DNA of 64,000 nt from Hymenolepis diminuta (Eukaryota > Platyhelminthes > Cestoda > Cyclophyllidea > Hymenolepididae): NCBI GenBank assembly GCA_900708905.1, contig CAADRB010000012.1:1347235-1411234 (forward strand). The letters are read 5' to 3'. Numbering within the stretch: the stretch's first letter is position 1; every line of letters starts with the position of its first letter. Below, piece by piece: positions 25,611 to 37,400 of the stretch. The notes beneath the pieces are model-generated. The model was given only the letters and a program-made list of their open reading frames with translations. It searched no databases and had not been told where the DNA came from. The translations under genes were made by a program, and so were the position numbers.

Positions 25611-28600
25611 ATACACACAGAGCAACGTCGAGGTATTAAACAACCTTGCTTTATTTGTTTTTTGGATGTGAGTTGTACATTATTCAATTAATGGGCAGTT
25701 CACATTCCAAAATTCACATTTCTGGTTCGTCCCCTGGATTGCAGCAGGTGCTTACCTACGATGATCAGCGTCTATTAGCAAGAATAATTTAGTCGAGATG
25801 GATAAATATATTTTGGCAAATATTTTATCTGAAGACGGTCCAAAATAGGACAATTGCTATCTCATAACAATCAGAAGAGGGTAAATATGGTAGGAAGTAA
25901 AACTGATTTAAGAACTTGTTCATATCGCCTTTGTTCATCCCAACATACAAATATTCTTCAAAAGATGAATTTGCAGTCATATGTGTTCAACTTTTAACAG
26001 TGTGAAACAAGTAATATAGCTGAATATTACTTCTTGTTTGAATGTATTGCCTATATCAATTTAAAGGCATTAACATACACCACAAGTTAACGTGAGTGAT
26101 AATTTCTGCTTGATTGACCGGGCCTGCCTGCTCCATTTTAATCACTTTTAAGTTGTGCATTTCTTTAATGCGAATGGTTATTCATGTCACAAAAAGGAAA
26201 GAAGTCGACGCTGTCGACATTAAATTTAAAATTGTGATGCTACCTATTGGGATTTGGTTCGAACGAAATACATTAGTTAGCTTGAAGGAGTTTGCCTTTC
26301 TACATTATTGACTATTATTAGTATAACTTTCGAAATCTAGCTATGCGAAATTTTTATTGCCTACATGGACAAGAATTGACAAACAGGTCTAACAGACTTC
26401 TACCAGGCGTGACATTTAAATGAAGTAAGCTTCAAATGGGTATCCACTTAATATAACTACTTAATCGCTTCGCATCCGTTTCAAAACTGATTGATACAAC
26501 TGACAAAAAAAGCACGTCCGGAACTCATCTGATAATTTGGAATTCTTAATCTGTTTATTTTGGCTTATGCTATTAAAATTGTGTCGGCGCCAACTCTCAG
26601 TCTTAATGGCTTTTGGAGATGCAGACTATCAAGTGGATTAAAATAGACTTGCAAAATAAGGTCCAGTGCAATCGCCATTGTAATGATAAGTGGTTCCGAC
26701 GCTATTTACTCATTTTGTGACTCCCCACAAACCAGTTTTTCTAATACAACTATTTCCATTTGCTCCAGTAGGGATTATGTAATTTACCTTATGAGAAAAT
26801 GACCCCATCTCTACCCTCATAAATATGATTCAGACTATCTAATTTTCGCTAGATCTAGAGAACAGAATTGAATAACTTTAAGTTATTACAAATTCTCCAT
26901 GTTTTCGAATCAACTGCGTCGAGGTACAAAACATTCATAAGTGCGGTTAAAAACGGGTATTTAATGTGATTTCCGATTAATCATCTATGATCACTGGAAT
27001 TGAAATGTCTTTAATCAGGACGGCCTTAGAACTAAGACGGATCAGCCCTTTCTCGAATTCAAGAAAATCTTGAAGTTTCAGATAGGAAATCTTCATATGT
27101 CCCTCCTCTCTAAATTCATAAAATGGAATAATAATTTGCAAAAATTTAATTTATATATCGGTACGAATTTTAAACAGTCCATTGAATTAGTTACTTTTAA
27201 TAGTAATAAGTATATTGATAACAAAGTTTCGTATTAGTTTATTTCTTGTTTTTAATTGCTTATCGGTTTCATAATCTGATCTTATATCCGAGAAACTCAA
27301 ATTAATGCCTCAGTTCAGTTAATCATTTTCACGATCACATTTTAAAAATTGATCAGTTGCATCTCCAATTATACTTATTAACCGACCTCCAATTTGCTAG
27401 ATTCCTTGAGAGGAGTAAGGAGAATTAATGCTGCACGACAATTTTCAGTACAGATTTCAATCTAGCGTGACTTCATGAAAAGTTGTGGTTCCCTCAAATC
27501 AGAAGTTTTAATGCCTCTAAACCGTAATGCGTATTTACCGCGTGGTGCTCGAAGTCACATTCTGATTTAGTATCTATGGCTGACTACCACGTTGCAACAG
27601 CTGGCCTTCATAAGATTGAATTTGGTGAGAAAAAACGCCATAGAAGTTAATTTCAAATTATATGCTTTTAATTCAAATAACAACCATCAATAAAAGTCCT
27701 TGGTAAAATGGTATAGATGATAAATCAATCAAGACGGCAGAAAGGACTTTGGTCTGGTTGATCTCTCATGGATAAGGCGGACAACATTGTCGGTGTCCAT
27801 AGCGGCAAAGTGAGAAGCTGTCAATTTTATATGAAGTTTTGGAGAAAAAAAGAATTCTTTTTGCAATATCGACAGAATCAGCCTTTCATTGACGTAACTA
27901 TCGATAAAAACTTCCAGTTTTTAATATACGGACTCTTTGGACCTTATAAAAGAAAGGGTCGCCAAAATGAAACAAAAATTTCACTTACAACACCAAAATT
28001 AAAATCAATACGAGTTGCTTCAAAAAACGTCTCGAAAAACCAGAGAAGAGATAATAGCACATATTCTCTTAAGTTGAATGTTTAAGATACGAAAATCCAA
28101 TAGCCATGGGCCAAATCTCCCTACCCTTTTCCTAATTATTACCTTATCGCCATTATCTTCATAAATAAATAGACATATTATTAAAAGACAATCTACTTCT
28201 TTCTTAACAGTCACTTTTATAGAAATAAATGTTAAAGAGAACTATTCCGATTACTTGAAAGACCCATGAATTAATCGGTTTCCAATCTATATCTCTGAAA
28301 GTGTGATTTTTCTTCGCGCCTAATTAATCTTTTTTCACTTAATTCATGGTTTTGGGGTAACAATATAGGCGAAAGAACTTTATTGCCATGGGCACACCCT
28401 ATTTATTTCAAGTCTATTGAAGTTATTCAAATTCCATTAATGTGGTACAGTTGAAGAGGGTTCTTCTTGAAAAAAGACTCTCAGATACCAGTCCGAAGTC
28501 ACGTAGTCACAAAACTAGGCGCCTAGCTAGAGAGTTAAACGTTTAGCACAGGAACGCACTCATAAGCCTGCATCTATTTAGGGTATATACACAAGAATGG

Positions 28601-29033
28601 TCCGAGTTGGAGTGTTTACATCCGCTTTGCTTCTTCTTTGTTTGATTAAACATTCGCCTCTCACGATGTTCCGAATTTATTCGCTCTATCTTTGTTTGCA
28701 TTTGTCTGTCATGTCGATTTGTGTATGATTTATATACAGTGAGAGAGCTAATAATAGAATTCAACAGTTTGATACCCTTAATATTTAATTTAATACCCTT
28801 TTATTGTGCAATTTCGTTGTTGACGCCTCAACTTTTGAAATTGTGTTAACAAAACATAGAAAAAGATAATTCAGGTATCTTGACCAGAGGTGGAATTTAA
28901 GCATTTTTTAAATCTTCCTAACAAACCCGCGTGCAAACGGTAAGTCGCACTTTGGGCTCCGCTAGTGTCAGGTAGTTTTCCTAGCTACCGAAGCAAACAG
29001 TCCTATCGAGACTCAAATAAAGCGATCTAACAA

Positions 29034-29054
29034 TTTAATTAATTAATTAATTAA
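29034..29054. repeat. (TTAA)n tract
   Basis: Five tandem TTAA units, perfectly self-complementary. Probably an ordinary microsatellite. Confidence 0.9.
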
Positions 29055-31430
29055 CAGCCTGTGGAGCAACCCGAACCTCAGATAAAGATTCAGACGCATG
29101 CGAAAAACTTCCTTTATGTATTCGCATCTCTTTTACCTTTTGTTCGCTATTCCAAATTTAAAATTGCTAATTTTGCCTTGAAATTGGTAAAAATAGAAAA
29201 ATCTTAATTTGAAAATTTTAGTTAATTTTTAATTAACATATTACCCCGACTTGTATTTTGCAAAGAAAAATAGACGACTTTAATATCTGGTGAGGTGCAA
29301 TTTGTAATTGGACTGATTAATTAGATGCATTGATAAGTGGCTAATGAGGTGTCAAAATTCAAACCATTACCTTTAATTCTCATTTTATCAATATGCTTTA
29401 TAATGGAATTTAAAACAATTATCTACAAAATGCTATAACTTCAGATGGACTACTTGAATATTACAAGAGTTTTAAAATTTTATGAAATTTAAGAACTGTA
29501 GGCCTATAGCGGCACAAAGCTACTTGGTACACTCAGGTGGAAAAATCTTTAAATCCGAATGGAGAGGACTGGAAAAGTGATTGGCCTTTATTGAGTATAT
29601 TAAACTTAAAAAGTCCGGTTGTAACAGAGTAACGACCTCACACGAAACTTTTGTGGTATATCGATTCAGATGAGTAGGAATTGTAATCACGGAAAAAATC
29701 TTAAGAAATTGAGCAAACAGAGACAAGAAGAAGCACACAAGAAATAAGCTACAGCGTCGAAGTAGAGCTAAGGATTCCACTGCAAGTTTGTAGTAAATGG
29801 CTTGATTTTTGGAATGAGCTATATTTCAGATTTTATTAGAACGGAAAAATTGAAACATGCAGAAAGATCTTTACAAATGTTTGGCGCCACTCTTCTCTAA
29901 ATAAACAAATGCGTACCCAAACCCGGTTTCCATATGTTTACTTCTTGATACGTTACTTTAGACTGTCCATCATCCAAATGATACTGAAAATAGGCTATTT
30001 TTAACAAAATGATGTAAATAAACAGCTATAAGCTTCATAATTTAAGTATAACAGACTACATACATTATGTAGAAAATCAACTGCAAAAAATACACCGTTT
30101 TGATTAAATTTAAACTGAACTCCATTTTTGATGATTGAGCAACTATACGATATGCTACCATATACTACCGAACAATATAAGTAGTATAAGTTTATTTTCT
30201 AATTAGAACCCATAATTTGTCTATTTTGGTGCCTACGGTCCTCCATCTGGAAGCATCTGAACTGGAAAGTCATAAACCTATTAATGAGGTTTAAACATAG
30301 GGAGATTAAATCATAACTTGATAGCAAACAGAGTTTGCGATATGCAGAGCATAAATACCCATTTTCTCATAAGTAAATTCTTTCAGCGACCGGTGAACTT
30401 TTCTATTACTGCTCTTCCATACTTGTATCTGGAACTGAAGCCTCTTCACTGCTCCATTACTACCTAAACAGACAGCCAATTGATCACATAAAAGCCGATA
30501 GTATTATCCAAAGCTTTCATATCGAGTATGAGCAACTTAAAACACTAGCAATTATTTGAATGACAACTTCTAGCGATTTTATACTGCTAAACCCAAAAAT
30601 TTCCATCCAGCAACAAACATTGATGTGGAATTTATACAATTCGTTTTAGCAGCAAAGGCGGAGACCTTGAAGATCCAAAGTTCATTTTCACATTCCTTGA
30701 CACGCTTAAAATAGTCGGAACCTGCCTATAAGTTCCTATCGATCTTACTCGGTTTTATGTCGTTCAGTAAAATGATTTTTAAGTTGTCAATCTATTTTGC
30801 CCGTTATCAAACACTTAGATTTGTGGAGTTTACTCCGTCACTTAATAAAGACTTCAACTTATTAATTACAAAGACGCTACCTTCCTCAATTCTCTCTAAG
30901 CATAGAAATTGTGCCATCGTTCTTGTCTCCTTCCTATCTTGTGATGCTAGAATTCGTAAAGCAGGGAAGGACAATAACTTGGCAGGTTTTCTCTGGACTA
31001 TAACTTCTCTCGCAATAGCCCAATTCCGAATTTTGTCATATGCAAAATTTCTAAAAGATTAATAGTGGTGAGAAGAAGGTAAAGATGATTAGAAATACCA
31101 AAATACCTTTCCTGGGTGTACGATTAGTCATACCGTGTACGAACTCGACACTTAAATCCACTGAATTTAAAGTTTACTGCTATGTCACCAGGGTAACAAC
31201 GTACCATTAATTAGCGTAAGCGAAAACCCGAATTTCCCCGATTTCATCGGTGTCATTTAATCCCCACCCAAATGAGAGTAACAATAAAGGAAGGCCATAT
31301 AGAGAATAATATATTAAACAGACATTTAGTGCAGTGACAGGCAAACCTAAGTTTCTCTATGAAAATGCACTCAAAACAAAAAAATACAAATGAAATAACC
31401 CAAACGTCATTAGCAACCAAGAAGAAATAC

Positions 31431-34400
31431 TCAAGAACTTTCAGCCAGATCCTTCAGCAAAGTCGATCGTGCATTTGAAGGTCGGAAAAGAGCCCGAACT
31501 AGACGTGGCACTTCTTCAGATCTCGAAAGATGACACCGGACCAATTGATTTTTGGTGTCTAAAGGGATCACGAGAGATCGCACCTCTTCCAAAGATGCTG
31601 CAGACAAAATGGCGCGGAGACTTTGAAAACGTTGCCAAGAGGCTACTCGTTTTTCTAGCAAAACTGCAACACTCTGAAGGTAAAAAATCGGTAAGGAGGA
31701 GCAAGAGATCAAGATAACAAAGCATTTCAATTATGCAAGAGTGAACTCAAGCCCTTCGTCAGAATGATGTATCTAAAAATGATATATAGATGCAAATACT
31801 GTGCAATAACCACAAGTTCGATAACAATAATAATAGTTCAATAGGTAACAATAACCTATTTGCACACTCCGACAGCACTACTTACCTAAGAAATCTATCA
31901 AAATGTACCATGGTAGAGTGAGGAATCGAGATGTCCAATCGCTCTAGTTATAGGATAGGTGACATAATTTGAGTTTCGCACCAGAGGGACTCCAGGATGT
32001 TTTTCTCTCCCCAACATTAGTGTTAATAACGATTTTCCTTCAAATTATGAATTAACGCTGATACTTAACAAATGATTAAACTTCAGCCCCGGCAAAATAA
32101 CAGAAAGCATCAATGATTGACGGCTGGTTCCGACTGCCAAGACAATGGATGCGCATTTAAAGAACGTGATATGATTGATTTTCGCTTAAAAAGGAGGCCT
32201 GGGGAAGACCTGGATAGTGAATTAGATTAGCAATAAACCGACCGTAAAATACATAGAGAGTACAAACTAGGAAAGATGGGAAGTCTTGAAGGTATACAAT
32301 GTAACGTCTTTTATTTACCTTTTCTTCACTTTTCGATAGAGAGCTGCCGTAACAAGGCTTAAACGCCGCATCTAAATGAATTTCGAACATTCCGATTACC
32401 TAGACGAAAGAAAACAACATAATGAGCAGCTTATAAGATAGACTAAAATTTTAAGGAAAGTAAACAGCGAATATAATTGTGCAAGGCTTACAGGTAAAAA
32501 AACGAAATTTAGCAATGTTAAACTGTTATAAAATTAACGCAACTATTCCTTATAAGATCAACATAAATTATAGCTCCGAAGAAGCAAATATGCAGCTTTA
32601 ATGTCTTAAATTTAGGGAACATAAAAATGAGACGTGGAATTTGAAATTCTTCTGTGTTATTTTCAAATAAGTGTTTTATTGATTCATCGACCACCATGAG
32701 AATATAGATCGGCATTGCTCCCGATATGACAAAATTGAAGGCGACATTTTCATAGGTGATTTAAAGTATATCGCTTCAACCTTTATCCTTATTTCTCAAA
32801 AATTCACTGTTCATTCTGCAGACAAGTTTCTAATACTTTTGATGTTCGCTCATTTGAAAACCTTCCCTTTCATAACGAGTAGTCCGTTCCTTGCTACGTG
32901 TTTTTCTTCAACTTAAGCCAGTTTTACTATACTAGTATTAGAATTTCCCTAGGACTAAAAGGAAAGCTGATTGAAGTTACTAAAAATATAACACCTGTCT
33001 GAAAGTAGAGCAAACTGGCAAGAGAAGAAATCAACTAAAAAGACAAATCAGATAAATACGTCAAATTAAGAAACTAGACGGCTAGCCAAAAACGCTAAAA
33101 GAAAATTCTAGAAAAATATATTGATTTTGTCGAGACATAAAAATTGCGTACGTGACTGGCAAAAAATGCCGGCTGGGAAGTTATTAGAGGTTAAGCTCCT
33201 GTTTACTCATAATCATTTAAGTAGTATGCAACTCACAGCTTTTATTACAGAGTCTATATACCGAAGGAGACTTGAACACTCCATCGTCGTAATATCCTCC
33301 AGGTTAATCACCGCATCACAAAATATGCGAATAAATTCATCAACAAGAACACCTAAATGATACTACTTAGAAGAAATTCAAGTACACATACCAAGAAATC
33401 GGAGATAAATAGTGATGGGGAGCGGATCAATAGATTTGACAACGATGAGTAAAAGTGAGACACAACCGAGAATTGCTCTTTCGCACTTTTCGTTGCCTTC
33501 TCCTGCACAATCCTGAAAAAAGGGAAGACGTATTTAAATTAATCAAGGCTAAGCTGGAATTTTTGCTTACCTTAATACATACATACCTTAAGACCACGGG
33601 AAGCATTGAATGTTTCATGAATTCGCGATTTTTGAATTCGCAGATGGTTCATGAGAGCAGATGTGGCGGAATTTCGCAGAGGAGTGACAAGATGAAGGGT
33701 TGACAAGGACGCAGCTGTTTGCAAGCCGGTTCCCAACCCAAGGGACTCAACAAAGGGAAAAATCTTGCGTCGACCAAGAGTTAGGCATTGATCGGCTAGA
33801 TACATGCAGTCATTGTGGTAAATAGCTACAAAAAATCAAGCAAGAGATCAAGATACCAAGTGTAATATTAGTGATTTAGAAAATAAGCCGCGTGGTTATT
33901 TAACTATAACTCGATCTCTCGCCTATCAAAAAACAGATGTAATGAGACAGCACGACCAACCTCACCTGCCGGTCAATCAGCGTTAAAATCGCGGAAATCA
34001 GATTCAATATAGAAATCCATGAATGTAATGGTGAAGTTCGATTGCAACGAATTATCCTAATTAAGTAAATGGCAAAATAACGAACACATAACTCAGATGA
34101 AGTAAGACCCTTTCGACATCCAGATCTTTTCATCACTACTATCCGACTCTCAAACTTATTTAGACAAGTATGCATTTTCTCATTCTTTCCCTCTTCACTA
34201 GATGCGACCATAATAAGTTTATATCCCTTTTTTCAACTCGCATCTTTGCTAAAAGCTTAAACTCACGCATGGTTTTTGAGGAGAAGTTGTGAAAAGGGTC
34301 AGATAATCGAGAACCTTATCGCACCTAATTCACGGTTTCAAATTTCAAGATTTATTACCAATTTTCTGAATGAATCCGTGTTCCGGACATTCAGAGCTTA

Positions 34401-37400
34401 TCAACCAGTTGGACACTTCGGTTAACTGGTCATACCATTGCAAGGAACAATTTTCCCAAATAGCCAAAATACTAAATGGCACTAGTTAATATAACAAAGC
34501 TCAAGTGAACTCTTAAAAACACAATTCGTACTTGTAATTTAGAAATTCAAGTTAAGTTCAGCTAAGATGTGGTCAAATTTGAACTGTTATCGCAAAAGAA
34601 ATAATTATTTTTCTATAAATAATATAAGGTTATCTGGGATAGTAGTCTTTAATTTAATAAATGCAAATAATGCATGAATTTTTTTGACAAAATAGTTCTA
34701 ACAAATTCTGCTGTTATTGTTAATTCCATCTGCTCACTCTTAGCCAAAAGAAAACACAAATAAATAGAAACGGCATGACCAACAACGAAATCAAATCAGC
34801 CAATCAATAAACTTCAAATGTTTTGGATATGAACTCGTCCATAAACTTAGGGTCAGACCATTAAATATGAGCATCAAGACATTACACAATGTAATATATG
34901 GGAATATGTACAACTCGAGTATTCGAAAACTCAAAGAAAACATGAATTTTGGTGTCCTGATTTCATTNNNNNNNNNNNNNNNNNNNNNNNNNNNNNNNNN
35001 NNNNNNNNNNNNNNNNNNNNNNNNNNNNNNNNNNNNNNNNNNNNNNNNNNNNNNNNNNNNNNNNNNNNNNNNNNNNNNNNNNNNNNNNNNNNNNNNNNNN
35101 NNNNNNNNNNNNNNNNNNNNNNNNNNNNNNNNNNNNNNNNNNNNNNNNNNNNNNNNNNNNNNNNNNNNNNNNNNNNNNNNNNNNNNNNNNNNNNNNNTTG
35201 TTACTGTCGGTAAGCAACTGAAATCGGTCAACAGTAAGTGCAATAAATGGTAAATGGGAAAGGATACAAAAGATATTGAGAGTGTAATCAAGGTACCTAA
35301 GGCTTCCTCCATTTACATTTTGAATTCGGATTGCACAATACTTACTCAATAGGTAGTTCATGTTCTGAAAATCAAATTTTACAATTTGTCACTTGAGGTA
35401 AAGTCTTATCCACGATATCCAGCACTCATCGACCGATTGTTTAACTTTGATGGTTGGTCTTGCCCTTCAGCTCATTTTTTCCCTTCGAAAGATGAGAGAG
35501 CAGAGTGTTCCCATAGGATAATAAGCAGTTTATATGGTCTAAATGATCTTAGAGCTGATATTTTAAACGTATTGAGATTGCATGACCAACCAACTACATC
35601 ATTCGCTCAACAAACTCAGGATATTTTGAATGGAATTCATCCAGCAATGCATGGAAAGGGGAACAATAAACTACCTATTAAATATGAAAAGTCTACAACC
35701 CGGAAAAAAAAATTCAAATAAACTTAAACTTTTTTATCGTCTTGACTCCAAGTTTCACTCAATCTCCTTCCCTTAGACCATATTGAAATGCCTTATTTTC
35801 CCTCTGCTTATATATTTTCCAATGATTAGAAAGTGTAAATTTTTTTGTCTTATCGTACTTAATAAGTAAATTATAAATCTGCATGTTACAAAATATCTTT
35901 TAAAGGGGTTAGTAAATGTTGAGTGGGCAATCAAACTGTGTACTCATAATACAATATCCGATTTGTAAATTACATATTGCATTATTATTAGGTATATAAA
36001 AACAGAATCATGAGGAAAACACCAAAGCAAGAGGAGAAGCAAAACAGAAGAGACAAACATCGAGCACCGAACCAGTCTTACGAAATTAGATGTTTAGATT
36101 TAGGTTGTATGATTGTTACTTTTCGGATATAGACCACTGATTCATTTTAATGTACGAATTTCAGTTGTCCTCCGTTAACTGAGAGAATTCATGTTCGAGT
36201 CATATAGTTTATCTATTTAAATTACTGATCAACCACCACTGATACGTTTTTTCTCTATAATAGGCATGATATTAGATAATAAAAGCCATCGTGATTTTAA
36301 CATAGGAAAGCACACTTAGACGAAATACTTACTCAATAACTGTATATATTAAGGGAAAAAAAATAGATATTACTAATTACAATGTCGCATGCTATCCCTT
36401 CCAAATCAGTCAGAAAATTCAAAGCAAAAGGAAAAAGTTTATTTCTTTTGTTTCTGGTCAGAGGTAACAATGCTAGGAACTTCAGTCTTAACCACGATTT
36501 CTGATTTTTTTATCACTCAGACAGTAGAAAGAAACTCGCCAACCAAATCAAAATCAGTTAAAATCGAATCAAACGTATAGATCACATAAAAGCCATCAAA
36601 ACTTTTCAGCATTTTAAATTCAAAGGTTCCTTATTATTTGCATAAGTTTTTTGTTGGTTTTTTATCACTATTTGCATTCTAGAGTAAACAAACTCACAAA
36701 AGTTTTTGACATCAACTACGAAATTCGTCGTTGGCACGCCATCAGTTGCAATCGGATCTTGTGCACCAGATGACATTAAATACCATAGAACATTCGAAGA
36801 ATGCATGAATTTGCTAAATAAATTATTCAAAATTCTCTTAAATATACTTGAAGCTGCTATGGGATTATTGGGAATATTTTTCGGAGTAGATTTATGTGTC
36901 CATGGAAATAAAACCTATTGGCCCATATTAGATCCGAAAACAGGAATAATCATCCTATAAGAAGATTTTTCCACTTTCTTCCTATTGTTCAGAAATTTGG
37001 TCTCTAACTTTCCCATGAAAATAGGGATGGAAAAATGAAAGACTTGTAGAAATATGCAATAGTTAAAAATGAATAAAAGAAAGTTGGCTATATGGGGAAG
37101 CACACATATACCACCGACCTTTCAATTAAATTTACTGATCAATCAGATGTGAAAGCTGTGAAGTAGGACTACTATTCAGGACACAAAAGATCAGATTTTA
37201 AAGTTCGCACTTTGAAATGTCAAATATTTTGTGCTACAAATTAAATTTCGCTAGGTTATACAAACTGACGGATCTGTTACTCTGGAAATTGAAGTGGCGA
37301 CACCAACAGATCTGAAACCTAACTAGTCCGAGTGTTTACTCTTCTATAATCAAACAAACTTTAATGGAATTGGAAAATTTTCACTCTTGAAAAGCAACAC

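Larger units (their letters stand above)
21955..31430. other. Gene-poor AT-rich spacer
   Basis: About 9.5 kb with no supported gene. It contains a more complex patch at about 23430-23640, a pyrimidine-rich patch at 24480-24570, a short block at 25541-25610 resembling 35198-35275 and 54280-54340, and a TTAA tandem tract at 29034-29054. The longest frames (27768-28085 plus, 105 codons; 30757-31062 plus) show neither splice structure nor a recognisable family. The end next to ZW10 contains that gene's 3' untranslated region. Confidence 0.65.

Noticed and set aside
27768..28085. 105-codon plus-strand frame
   Set aside because: It begins with ATG but shows no motif, no splice context and no conservation cue; Lys/Phe/Asn-rich composition as expected for AT-rich DNA.
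34791..35361. Long frames on both strands spanning 34968-35197
   Set aside because: They cross 230 undetermined bases; the open length is an artefact of N.
36706..36960. 84-codon plus-strand frame in the ZW10 intron
   Set aside because: It lacks a usable start. The strong acceptor just upstream (ending ttgcattctag) leads into other frames that close quickly or contain a stop, so the frame is probably fortuitous.
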